A stretch of 64,000 bases of DNA. Origin: Dasyornis broadbenti (lineage: Eukaryota; Chordata; Aves; Passeriformes; Dasyornithidae). The stretch covers positions 37,367 to 101,366 of the forward strand of contig VZRN01001174.1 of the NCBI GenBank assembly GCA_013397935.1. Direction: 5' to 3'. A model generated the notes under the pieces. It was not told where the DNA came from. It was given only the letters and a program-made list of their open reading frames with translations, and did not search any database. Below, piece by piece: positions 25,049 through 36,930 of the stretch (the stretch's first letter is position 1; each line of letters starts with the position of its first letter). The translations under genes were made by a program, and so were the position numbers.

Positions 25049-25210
25049 TTACCTGGAGACAGAGCATGTTTTCCTTCTGCTATGGCAACAAAAACATGGG
25101 AAGTGCAGTACCCCAATAACTTGGAGTTCTGCCACAAAATAGATGAACTACAAGCCCAGTGTGAGGATGCTGTCTTTATCACTGTTTGCAGCTTTCAGTC
25201 TGAATTGTAA
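25049..25210 (+). CDS. Candidate terminal exon G of an unidentified gene
   Basis: The segment follows the acceptor TTTTTGTTTCCAG (ending 25048) in phase 0 and codes for 53 residues, ending at TAA 25208-25210. The peptide begins LPGDRACFPSAMATKTWEVQ and contains a helical, charged stretch FCHKIDELQAQCEDAV near the end. It has balanced amino-acid composition and would join in frame to the exon at 20992-21162, giving an open C-terminus. An internal possible donor (CAGT|GTGAGG near 25160) means it need not be terminal. The gene is not identified. The first clear AATAAA downstream is near 26080. Confidence 0.35.
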   Translation, partial: LPGDRACFPSAMATKTWEVQYPNNLEFCHKIDELQAQCEDAVFITVCSFQSEL

Positions 25211-28200
25211 AATCATTTTGACTGTCTCCCCACAGCTCTGACCTACATAGCAAATGGAAAGTGGCTTTAAGATACATAAAGGTCATCCTACATGTTAAAT
25301 CCAGTGTTGAGAGTGATTGCTGCATTAGAAAGAGGTACTCGTCAGCAGCAGTAAGAGAATACTTCTGTACTTTGAAAATGCTTTAGGTTCTCTTCAGGCT
25401 TCCTGTTGAATCCTTTAATTCGTTTCTTGGGTGTCTCATCTCTGACATGAGCCAGCTCCACTTTTTTTTGTTTTGATATTTTTCACATTTGTTTTAGATC
25501 ATTTTACAAGTCCTCATTAAGTACTCTGGCTGTTTTTTAATCATGTTTTGAGGTTGCAGGCATGTATTTTGCATTGATTTGTGGCTGTTGCTTCACTTGC
25601 TAAATGCAGATGTTGGATTTGGCATGGCTGTCATATCTTATAGACAGTTTGTTTCTAAGGTACGTATTTAAGGGCTGAGGAATGCAAAAGGATGAAAATA
25701 GAGTCACTACCCTGTTATATTTGGTGGTAGGTGTCTGGGATGGTAAAGTGGGTACAACAGCCTGGGCGTGCAGAGCCTGGCCTGGCCCAGCTGTGTGCCA
25801 GCTCTGCATTCTCAACCCTTACAAACTTGCACACTGCACTCCCAGTCGGAGCTGCTGGAACTTTCTCCCTTTATCCCCTTCATTGTGATGGAATTAATTC
25901 AGAGACAGACTCAAAGTCTATCCATTATTCTAGATAAATGCATATGTACATGTGTAAAGATACGTAATGTGTTATATAGAAGCAATAAGCAAAATACAGT
26001 ATTTATCGGTATTAAAAATGTGGCTGTAAGAGTGGTAAATGACATTGGTTGAAAACACACATGGTATCTTTTTTGTCTAAAAATAAACACCACAGTATTT
26101 AATCCACTGGAGTGCACTGTTACTTACAGTGTATACACTGGAATGTTAAAGAAAGTTCTGCTGGGGTGCTGGTAGAAATAGAGAAAATTCAGAACTTCCT
26201 CAGATCTTTTTCATAGCTCAAATACTTTCATCTAAAACTAACAAATGAAAAAAAAATGTGTTTATGAGACTGTCTTTCACAGCAAATACAAAAAAAATTT
26301 TTATCCTTGCATCTTTGGTTGTGTGTAATAATTTGGGAGAAGGACCAGTGTAAACTGTGAAAAGGACAGCGCCTAAATAAGTGACCCACATTGCTTTCCC
26401 AGGAGTCTAGAAGGATGACAGAGCAATGTCTCCTCTCATTAGCTCTGTGGGTACCTGTGTGCAGCAGTCAGGCGTTTGAAACTGGAGCGTGTCCTCCATC
26501 CCTGTTGTCTGGCAGCCTTTTAGAGCCGGTGTGTCTGGCAAATGTCACTATGTCTGACTGATGACTGGAGGCTCTGGGAGCCTCACAGAGGACCAGAGCA
26601 GCTGGCTAAAGTGTAATAAACTCATGTTCTATGTCTGCTAGTGGATTCTACCTGTCTCAAAGCTGTTTCTAGTTGTTTAGATGTGTTTGTTCCTCAAAAA
26701 ATGTCTAATTAGATCAAGCACACAGAATTTTAATTCTGTCTGCTGCCTTTTACAGTAGGTCTCAAATCTTGATGTCAAGAGAAGGCTCTTCTGTTCTTGC
26801 TGCAACTAAGGCTTCCCCCCCTCCTCTTTCTGTTGTTCCTGGTTTTTCTGGGTTTTTGGGTTTGGAGTTTTTTGTCCTCTTCTGCCTTTATCTTAGACTC
26901 TCCCCACAGAAGTTTGCAATAACAAATAGAAAAAGTCAGGTGGAACATTTCCTTCAGTGCCTTGCTCTTCAAAGTTTCTTTGATGTGTCAGAATTGATCC
27001 TACTTAGTGTGTGCATATGTGTAGACAACGTGGGTATTTAGTTCTGCTTTTGGCAGTAGAGAGAGAGCCCTGTACTCCAGGATATAAATAATATGTATTT
27101 GTCTGAATTCAAATTTCACTGTGTTAAAATCTTTCTGATATCAGCTATAAGCTATCAGCAAATATTTGTATTTAGTGTTTCTTGTTTTACTAAGCTGCAG
27201 AAGTTGAGTTAAATACTGCCGAAGTTGAGTTAAATACTGCAGAAGTTGAGTTAAATACAGCTTCCTGTATCCTTCTTGCATTAACAAATTTACATGGCCT
27301 CTTTTCTCGGCCTTTCTCCAAATACCATACTGTTTAGGAAATTGTTTAAACCTAGAAGTATCTCAGAGCAGAACTACTTTCTTGTTACTTGTCAACATGA
27401 AGTAGCAGAAGCAAATTTCATCTACTAGGAACCCTAGCGTTGCTATTTCTTGACCCTCAAATACTTTGCTGTGCAAACATCATTGCTATGGACATTGTAC
27501 AAAACCATGCTTGAGATAAATCATGTATGTTGCAGTACACAAGGCTTAATGGATAACTTTCCATTGCACATTTTAAAATTAAACCCACCAGCTTCCTGTT
27601 TTCCTTGTCCTGAAGTCCTGTCTGAGATCTTATAATTTCTAAAATAGCCTGTCAAAAAAAAGGAATACAGTAAAGTGACTAAAAACTGACTTCTGCTTAA
27701 CCATTGATTTTATAAACAATTGGCTGAGTCCTAAATAGATGAAAACAGTCTATTTTTAGGCCCTAATTTAGAGAATTGATATTTCTGTATTTGCTTTGTC
27801 ATAGCTGGTGGTAGTTGTTAAATTGTGAAAGCTTGTAGCTATTACAAATGCTTGGAGGATTGCGGAGTGTTCTGCCATAATGCAATAAGAAGCTCACTGT
27901 ACTGTACATTTCAATTTATAATAAGAGAGTGTAGCTGATAGCACAGACACTGAAATATTTGAAGTCTAGACTATGCCTTAAAAACCAAAGGCTTTTGGCT
28001 TTTTGGTGCAGCAACTTGGAAAATAACTGATAAAGGAAGTTGAAGTACAGCAAACTTCAGAAAGTGATGAGTTCTCTAAGCCAGGGTGGGTCAGGAGGTT
28101 TCAGCCACTGCTTGCCTGCCCTGTTGGGATGAAAATGGAACTGGTGTTTGAAAGGGCTGATCAGTCTCTCCAGGTTTGAGTGGTTTGTGAGGGAGGTCAT

Positions 28201-28705
28201 ACATAAACCCTTGTTAGATGGGGAAGATGAGTTTCTGCAATACTATGTTTAGCAAGAAGAAACAGGATGGAGAAATAGAAAAGCAAAGTTTCCTGTCTTT
28301 AGAAAATGGTAACATTAATACTTCACCATAGACAATGATAATGGACAAAAAGTTTACTGTAGCTGGTGTTCTCTTATATAGCCCTTTTGTACTTTTGGAT
28401 AATAAAAATAGCTTGCTGAAGGTTTTTGAGTGGAACTACGTATCGTAATAATGGGAGGAAATTACGATGTAGCTGGTCCTTTTATAGCCCCTTTAATGTC
28501 CCAATTCACCTGACAAATCACTGTGTTTATAAAGTCCTTCTCTTATTGCTGTTTGGGAAGAAGAACATTTTGGTTATTTTGTTGTCATGTTGTTAGCTGT
28601 GGAAAAAAAGGAGGAATATTATCTCAAACCAAGCTTGCTGACTTGAAGAATTACGTAATTACTTTCAGTTTGTCTCTCTAACATAATGCCAACTCTGTTT
28701 TTCAG
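25211..28705. other. Non-coding interval upstream of LCLAT1 coding exon
   Basis: No supported gene. It contains a 21-bp tandem repeat at 27200-27258 and several possible polyadenylation hexamers. No CpG-rich promoter-like segment is present just before the LCLAT1 start codon. The coding start is directly preceded by a splice acceptor, so at least one LCLAT1 5' non-coding exon must lie further upstream. Confidence 0.5.
27200..27258. repeat. Tandem repeat, 21-bp unit, 3 copies
   Basis: The core GAAGTTGAGTTAAATAC starts at 27200, 27221 and 27242, separated by TGCC or TGCA. The copies are identical over the 17-nt core, so the array is young or kept homogeneous. Confidence 0.9.
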
Positions 28706-28709
28706 AGCC

Positions 28710-28874
28710 ATGGTGTCGTGGAAGGGGATGTACTTTGTACTTGCACTATTCTTGGGAAGTTTCTTTGGAAGTATATTCATGTTGGGCCCTTTTCTGCCTT
28801 TGATGTTTATCTCGCCGGCCTGGTACCGCTGGATCACGGACTGCATTGTGGCCACTTGGCTCACTCTCCCTGTG
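28710..28874 (+). CDS. LCLAT1: LCLAT1, first coding exon (residues 1-55)
   Basis: LCLAT1 is an endoplasmic-reticulum and mitochondria-associated membrane acyltransferase of the 1-acyl-glycerol-3-phosphate acyltransferase (AGPAT) family. It re-acylates lysocardiolipin and lysophosphatidylinositol. The exon follows the acceptor CTGTTTTTCAG (ending 28705); the start ATG at 28710 sits in a good initiation context, AGCCATGG. It codes for 55 residues starting MVSWKGMYFVLALFLGSFFG, very close to the human protein as I remember it, and includes the first hydrophobic membrane segment (about residues 7-35). The last residues are WLTLPV, and the donor is GTG|GTAAGT at 28875, phase 0. The acceptor just before the ATG shows that a 5' non-coding exon exists. 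Some mammalian isoforms have a longer N-terminus from an upstream exon, which I did not find here. Confidence 0.95.
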
Positions 28875-31039
28875 GTAAGTGGCAGCTTGAGCCAAGATCT
28901 GGGCAACTGTCCATAATCCCACAATTTAGCTTGCTTACTAACACTTTGAATTTTATTTTATGGTTTTTAAAGCTATTTATGCTTTTGTCTAAACAGGCCC
29001 TAACACACTTACTGTCTGTGGAGACTTAGGGTTTAGCTCAGTGTTGTAAACTGTGTACCTGTTTACAGTCCCCCTCTTCTTCCACAAGTTAGTTTTTATG
29101 TCAGCTAATGCAATGTGCTAATTTTATGCTTGAAAAGGCCTTTTTGTGACATCTCCATCCAGTGTCAGTCAGATGCAGAGAAGAGTAGGTGAAATACTAG
29201 TGAACAGAAGGAGGTTTTTTTAAACTGTAAACTTCCTAGAGTTGTCTTGTAAACTCTTTCTTTGGACTCTGCTCCAATTACTTTAATGGGAAAATTATCT
29301 ACTGTTCGGTACATTCTTGTCAACCTTAAACATTCTTTTACTTAATTCTCTTAGAATTTAGCCCTTGTAGTTGAATTAGAGGTAAATATTTTCAGCTGAA
29401 AAAGAAGAGCTTCCCCGAGAAAGGAGGTATTCCTCACCTATGATGCATCAACTTTATAGGTATATGAGTCTGAAAATCAATAATAAAGCTCTTCCCTGAA
29501 TTGTTCCAAAGGAAAGGCAGTATGAATGGCATCTGTCTCTTCTTTCATTCTCTAAAAGCTGGGGGACTTTGTTCCTCTAGGCCATTAGAGATTTGTTTAA
29601 CTTTTTCTGAAATAAAATGTCTTTTTGGTGTGCAGAAGTATGTATCTTGTGGCATAAAGGAAGTTCTGACCTTATTGCATATCAAATAGTTTCTACTTTT
29701 GCTGTTTCTGCCTTGTGTGTTTTAAAGGGGTCTGAGGTGTTTCATATTCTAAAATTTCTGTCATTTTCTGTCATTACTAAATGTAGTGGAATTAGGAAGG
29801 CAGATGTAACCACCAGTAGAGGAAATAGATTGTTATGTCTTGTCATGATGAAATTTAACTGAGTACTGATACTGTCACAAAATAACTCTTTCTCTGTTTG
29901 TCTTCACATTTTTATAAAATTTCAAACTCACCAAAATCTAGTACTGGTCTTTTCGGTGATTAGTTGCCTGGGCTTTATAATTCTGGGTTATTACAACTAG
30001 TTTGTGGTAACTTTTGCAGTCCAGAAGTTTGATTTTTAGCCCACACTAGAGCTAAACCAAAATAATTTTAATATCTTTGTGAAAAGGATTCTGTCTTTTA
30101 AGAATCTTGGAGATTTAGATTCAGGAAAGGAGTCTCTAAAAGATTTTGCATCCAGCCATTTTGAGGCTCAGACTTTTTCTGCCTTAGTTTTTTAACCTTA
30201 CACTTACTGCTTTCTTAGTCAGGAGAAGCAAGTTTTTGGTCTGTGTCTCCAAACAATAAAGTGCTCTACCAGTTGCACTCCAACAGGGAAACTCTAACCC
30301 TGACCTCTGTGATGTAAGAAATTTCCACCTTCCTTGCTCTGCTAGCACATTTTATTTCTTTTCTAGGAGAGTCAGAAGGATGGGACAGTGAGGTGGGTCT
30401 TAACTGTTTCAGTTTAGTTTGGCTTATACAAGGCACAGAGTTGGCAGAAATATGAACAGAAGTTGTTTTACCTTCTAGAGCTCTGTTTAAATCCCCAGTG
30501 TTTGTTCTTTTTCTTTATTTTTTTCTTTTGAGGAAGAATGGGGAAGAGAAGGTAAGGAGGTAATTTGAGGGCCTTTTTATGTTAGTGCCTATGGAGGCCC
30601 TGTGGTGTTTTGCTGGTTTTTTTTTTTTTTTCTATGCTGACTGAGTTGGATAGTGTGCTGCCAGTGACCCTGACCTTAGGAGCAATAGATATTTGTGCAG
30701 CCAATCTCTCCTTAGATTACCTACCAAGTTAGAATCCGTACTGACTCACTTATAATCCTATATGATAGTATTGCTGGAAAACCAGGGAAAGGTAAGTTTG
30801 ATGCAGTGATGGTAATACAGTGCTTTTTAAGAAGTGCCGTTTAATTGTTGTTTCCTCTTCCATTAAACAACTATTACTGCAGAAAAGCTGGTTGGTTTAT
30901 TAGAAAACAATTAGAAGTTTGTTTACCAGTTGTAATGTGAATGAATAAGTGGAATTATATAATTCAAATTAATTTTCCTTGCTAATGGAGTGATGCTTTT
31001 CTTACCGGAGTAAAGCTGTAATACTGATACTATTTCTAG
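28875..31039 (+). other. LCLAT1: LCLAT1 intron after first coding exon
   Basis: About 2.2 kb between donor GTAAGT and acceptor CTATTTCTAG, phase 0. It is AT-rich, with a T run near 30619-30632. No other gene or clear repeat was seen. Confidence 0.85.
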
Positions 31040-31238
31040 GCCTTGCTGGAAATGGTGTTTGGTGCCAAGGTGGTTGTCACTGGAGATGGATTTGTTCCTG
31101 GAGAAAGGAGTGTCATTATCATGAACCATCGCACACGAATGGACTGGATGTTCCTGTGGAACTGCCTGCTGCGATACAGCTACCTCAGACTTGAAAAAAT
31201 CTGTCTCAAATCCAGTCTTAAAAGCATTCCAGGATTTG
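31040..31238 (+). CDS. LCLAT1: LCLAT1, second coding exon with NHx4D box (residues 56-121)
   Basis: The exon follows the acceptor TGATACTATTTCTAG (ending 31039) and ends at donor TTTG|GTATGT (31239). It is 199 nt, leaving phase 1. It carries acyltransferase motif I, NHRTRMDW (residues 84-91). His85 and Asp90 form the catalytic HX4D pair, which corresponds to 123-128 in the longer human isoform. Before it, VPGERSVIIM is the usual lead-in strand; after it, WNCLLRYSYLRLEKICLK is a conserved amphipathic segment near the membrane. All catalytic residues of this box are intact. The exon joins in frame to 28710-28874 (…LTLPV + ALLEMVFG…). Confidence 0.96.
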
Positions 31239-34200
31239 GTATGTCACTAAACCCTTTAATTTGAAAGGAAAGTATATTTAAATTATGCCCAGCACAGTTC
31301 ATAACCTGCTAAATGACATAGGTTTAAATTCTGTTTCAGTATTTAAAAAAAAAACTTGTGTAAATTATATGGCATGTGGAGCCATTAAACCATAAATCTC
31401 CAGAGGACACCTGGACTACATGCCTAAGCATTTCTTTTTTAAGATACTACATATGCTGCTGTTGCTTGTAGGTAAAATTATTTCTGCTTTACATACCAAA
31501 AGCATCTTTGAAGATGATGAAAAATGATTTTCAGTTTTTTCAAAGTTTCTTTCAACATTGTGGTTTGGGTACTATTTCACCCCATGTTGCAAATGCTGTC
31601 ATCAAGCTTCTTCATTATCCAATGTATACTATTGTGAAGATTAAAAAAAAAAGCTGTGTAGGCAATTGCCAAGTTAATGGTTCATTTTAATAACTAATTT
31701 TAAATGGAACTTGGCTACGCAAAATATGCTGTACAGGATATGAAATCATCAGGATTTATAGTGATGTTTGCTGGAAACAGATCTGAGTTGCACGTATTCA
31801 GAGAAATTGTTTCAGATAGACCAAAAATTGTTGCACAAATGATTTCTAAATAAATAGGCAGACTTACCTGAAATAAAAGCATCTGTGCATTTTATTTATC
31901 TCATAGATTTATTTGCAGTTTTATACAAAACTAGCTTGGGCAGGATGTGCGTCAACTTTATGATGTCAAAAGAGTAACCTTATTTATGGTTGCCTTTTGT
32001 CAGGCCATTTATCTGAACAGATAATTTTGGCAGGATTCCATCCTGAGGAGCTCTCCTGCTGTTGCATTGTATTGCATTGTGTTTCATTCAGGTCTCCTAA
32101 GTAAGATCAACAACTAGGTAATGTGCTTTTTTTTCCCTAACATTTTGAAATGTTAAGGTCAATTTTACTTGTAAGAAGACAAATCTCTTTTAATGTGACA
32201 GGAAATGAGAAAACACATCTTTAGGTATCTTCATTATGCAACAGAGATGTTTTGAAATCTTTGAATCAGCTGGATATGCAACTTTTTAAAGCAATGATGG
32301 AAGATGCAATCAGGAGTATAGTGAGGAAGATTCATATATTTCTGTCTTCAAAAGTAACGTATTTTTTGTTATTAAAAAAACCATTTTGTATGTTTTTTAT
32401 TAAAGGCTTGTTAATGCCTTTAATAAAATTGGAAGGTCAGCTCCAGGAGTTTGGATGCTAAGCTATGCTTGGCAAAATTTGGTTCCTGAAAGGGTGTTAG
32501 GAGTTGTTTAGAGATTGATTTTTTAATTTTTGCTTTTTAAAATTCAGTTCTCAGTTCTCTGCATAAACTGAGCACGTCTAATGGATTTGATGAGTGGCCT
32601 CAGGCAGATGGAACTGTGTCAGGTCAATGTTAGCAGATCATGATGCTGTCTTTGTTCATAGTCTGATGTAGTAGCTTAAGCCGCTAACAAAATTCTGGGC
32701 TCGTACTCCACTTGTGATGTGGAGGTAACACAGGCAGACATGTGTTGCTGTTGTTCGCATTGTAGGATGACAATTTCTGGTGGTAGACTGGACACCTGGA
32801 TCTGTAGTGTTATAAACCAATATTTTTATGCCAGATCCCCAAGAACTCTCCATAGTACATGGCCTTTGAGGATTTTGGTTGCAGTATTGTGAAATTATAG
32901 CTTATTTTTCAATAAACTGTTAATGTTGGGGTATTAATCCCCAAGGAGGGGAGTTCAGCTAAACTGCATGCTTCATTCAAGCCATGATTTCAGGTCCTGA
33001 AATTCTGAAAGAAAAGCTTCTGTTTTATCATAGTGTATCTAAAAAGAGTCCTTAGCAATGCATGTTTCCATGTTCAGTCAGGCTGTGTTTTGGGTGGCAG
33101 TTTCTTGCAAAAATAAAGTATTCTATATAGCCATTTAATTAGGGAATTGGAAAGTGAGACTCTTGGATTAATGAACATTGATAGAAAAAGATGAATCTGT
33201 ATGAAGTTTGTTGGGGCAGGATCACTGCAGAGAATGGTGTCTAAAGGGGACAACCCTGAATCTCATCAGTGACAGTAGAATTTCTTCCGCTTACTGCTCT
33301 CGGCCCTGCCGTGTTATGTGATAGACCGTTTTTAAGTGTTTATCAGGTTTTGGGTTTGTTTTTTAAGTTGTGTCCTGTGGTTTTTCACTAAAAGTTTTAT
33401 TTTATGAGCTTGTAAAAGCCAGAAGATCGCTTGGAAATCAACCAGACAATTTCAGTGCACTGCATCTGTAATTGATGCTTTAGATGTTGATCATTTAAGA
33501 TATAATATTTGTGGAAATTCAATGAGCTACTTCCATCATGTCTTTCAGTTTTATTTTTTCATGTATTTATATAGATTATTTGTACATAGTCAAAAGTACA
33601 GGATTAGAGAAGTTTGATACTCTGCCTAAATGTAACTTCTAATAAATCTTAACCTAATGGTAATCATGCCTTGAGTTTCAGAAATATTTGAGTCAATATG
33701 CCATATTTCTTTCAGTGTAATTTTTTGGTGATCTTTCAAAGGCTTTTTTTTTAACAAGCATTAAATTTAAAATTATATTTAAGATTAGGTTTATAATGCA
33801 AACCTTCCATTTCCATGTTTCTGAAAGCCTTCCTGTATTCAGCATAGCACTTTTATTGTCATAAGTTGTTTGCCATTTGGGTGTAAAAATAGGTCTGTGA
33901 GAGATTATGCTCTTTCAAGAGGCATATATGATAGGTGAAGGGCAAAGCTGGGAATGGAAATAGATCCAGAGTTCTTTTGGCCCCCTTTGAAGGTTAAAAG
34001 TGTAAAGGTATCGGATTTAATGAGTCTGTATTACAAGTAGGCAGTTATTTTCTAGTTAATTATAATTAAAATCAGAGGATTCAGGATTTCAAGGAGACAC
34101 ATTGAGTCATTTATCTAGTTCTTAAGTTATTAATTCTTTGCATTCTAGTGTGTGAAAAACCCTTAAAATTGATTAAAGGTGAGCTTTAAAAAAAGAAGTC

Positions 34201-35399
34201 CAAAAAAAAACATATGGTCCTTTCTTCCTGGAACTGTAGCTTTGGCTTGATGAATTGTGTGCAGTAAAGTTTTCAAAAAGAGATATTACTTTTCAGTAAT
34301 CTCAATTTCAGAAACATTCTTGCAGCATTTCAGTACATCTTGCCAAAGCTGGCATCTCCAGGGAGCACTACTCTGCTCTTGGCTGTTGCTGCAGTTTCTC
34401 ATCTGACATCATCAGAAGCTACTGACAACATTCAGCAGTATCAGTTTTCAAGGAGAATTTCTAATGGGCTTGACAGTTTCCTGCATTGTCTGACATGACA
34501 GGACTTCTCTACAGTGCTTGTAATACATAGGAACAATTAATATTCTTGTCTGTTCTCAATTAATAATAGAGGTTATGGTGCAGATATGTTCAGAATGTGC
34601 TATGGAATACATACTCTTCCAGTAGGTGTCAAGGAACATACAAGGTAGTGTCAGATGACCAGGTAATGACAACTAGGAGAGTTTTAATTTTTTTCTTAAT
34701 AATTTCATTTGTGAATGTCTTCTTGTGATAACCAGTAAGTCTTCACTGGAAATAGGTGTATGTTTTAATGATGGACAGTTTGGATGTGTTGGCTGAGCTT
34801 ACAGTAATACTTGGATTTTAGTGGTTAAAAGTGCCTCAACATGTAGATGAAAAATAAATTAAAATTTGGGTTTAATTTGAGCACTATCAGATAAATTTAT
34901 GGAGAAGTGAGAGAGGGTAACCAGAGTGACTAGTGTCAGTGCATGGCTGCTACATGAGATAATATTAATTCTAGTTTTGCATAATGCAGATGGAAAAGAT
35001 AAATGCCATCGTCAGTGTACAAATGTAAAATATGCAGGTGTTGCAGGCACCATTGATGGACATATCTTGAAGACTTCCCTGTTTAGAAAAGGCTCATTGA
35101 GACTGCTAAAGGAGGGAATTATAGCTGAAGCAGTCTGGGATGGGAACAGGTAAGGAAAGGACATAGTGATGAAGAAGAAAAAGGAGAATAAGCAAAGCTG
35201 ACAAGCCTGAAATAGTTAGGAGCAGAGATAACTGAGTAATTCTGTCCAGACCTTCATCTCTGGATTTGAGTTATTCTGTGGCTAACATTGCTCTTGGAGA
35301 AGATTGCAAGATGTAGGAGCTTTTTCGTCAATGTTTTTCACTCATCTGTTCACTCAGCGTTTTAGCTCTCAAAGGCTCAAGTTAAGTGCTAGGGGTTAA

Positions 35400-35640
35400 A
35401 AAAAGGACTTTTTCTCTATTTCAGCATTGGGCTCAGCCCCACCAATCTTTTACTACACATCAGCTGATCCATTATAGCTGTCCAAGTGTGCGAGCCTCGC
35501 CTGAAGCAAGCTCAAAGTAATCTGAATCATTTTAGTTTTCAATGAAGCAGGGCAAAACAACTCAAATTATCCTGCCTTCGCCACGGGCTAAGAGCATGCA
35601 CACCGACAGCTATGATGGATCAGCTACCATGAAGTAAAAT
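35400..35640. promoter_or_regulatory. Possible conserved non-coding patch
   Basis: A repeat-free stretch with balanced base composition and several CpGs (GTGCGAGCCTCGCCTG, CTTCGCCACGGGC) sits inside otherwise AT-rich intron 3 and has no long open frame. A regulatory role is only inferred from composition. Confidence 0.15.
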
Positions 35641-36909
35641 ATTGTTGTCACTAAGCCTAGAAAATTTTAACACTTAACTCAATTGGAGTGTAGCTAAAGC
35701 AGGGCGCTGTGGAGAATCTGTACACATTTATATTGACGTGGAAGTGTTTGTGCTGCCACAGCTACTTCCAATAGGTAGGGATGGAAATGCTTCAGCATAA
35801 AGCTTCTTTGTTCAGGCTATAGCTGGATTTACATTAAAATTCTTGCTAATAGAGCATATTAGTTTAAAAAATTAAAACGTTAACCTGTTGAACTTTCCAG
35901 TATAGTTCCTGTGTCAAATATCTTACATTAAAATGGGCAGAAATTAGAGTTTTGAGGAGCTGTGATGTTTTGTCTTCTAGCAATTCAATTATGAGCTGCC
36001 AGACTTAATTACCACAGAGTTGTTATCCTATGTGATTTTGAAAGTGTAAGTTGAAAAGTATGCTCTCTAATGGAAAGCGCAATTGTTATTCTACCAGTTA
36101 TTCCTGGTGAAGGCTGTCTTGAAGAAGTTTGAAGTGTGAAGGTTTATTACTTCGTAGCAGAAATGCAGTTTAAGTTGGCTGTAACTTTATATGTTTTTTT
36201 TTTTTTTTTTGTAGGGAAGAAAAGCTTAGGGGCCTGTTTCCCAGCATGTCCCATGTGAAAAAGGCATAATAAGTTTCTCCCACCACTGCCAGGGAAAAAA
36301 AAAAATCCCACAACCAAAGCCAACTAGCCTGTGTTCCACTAAACTTTCCTTATCCTTTCTATATAATAAGACCTCAATTTGCTCTCTACCCCTTTGCCTC
36401 TCCAAAACACACATCAAAAGAGTGAGATCAGATGCTAGCTTCTTTCATTCTCCCCATTTTACAAACAATAAGTAATGAAGAGAGTGGTTATTTTGTCCAA
36501 GCTCAGAGAACAACTAACAACAGAATTAGGTTGGTGTGTTTTCCTGACTTGCATTGCTTTGCTATTATCAGTGGGTCATGCAGTGTCTGTACGGCTCAGC
36601 TCCTCTGTTACTTTCATGGTCTTCCATGGAGAAGATGGAGCATCTGAACAGGATGCAGGTCTTTGGAACAGCTATTGCATTGTAGAACCTCTCCCCATTC
36701 CTGACTTGCAGTTAAGATGACACATCTGTGGGAGAGTCTCACACTTTTTGGTAGAACCTGCTTGTTCTTCCTCACAGTCCCACAACTAGAGGTTGTTTTC
36801 CTCATGTCTTTGGAGATTTTGGAGTGATGTGGGGCTTTTCTCCAGATACATATTGAGCAAGACTCATCTTTTTTCATACTTGGGTTTTCACGTGCTTTTT
36901 CACTGTATT

Positions 36910-36930
36910 GATGCATTTTTAAAATGCATC
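36910..36930. repeat. 21-nt perfect palindrome
   Basis: GATGCATTTT pairs with AAAATGCATC around a single central T. It lies in LCLAT1 intron 3. Confidence 0.85.

Noticed and set aside
25731..26052. Three overlapping + strand frames in a GC-richer patch
   Set aside because: The frames overlap each other in different phases with no splice borders or recognisable family features.
31508..31690. 60-codon frame in LCLAT1 intron 3
   Set aside because: It has no splice acceptor in a useful phase and no recognised homology, and ends in an A-run-induced lysine stretch. Chance is the simpler explanation.
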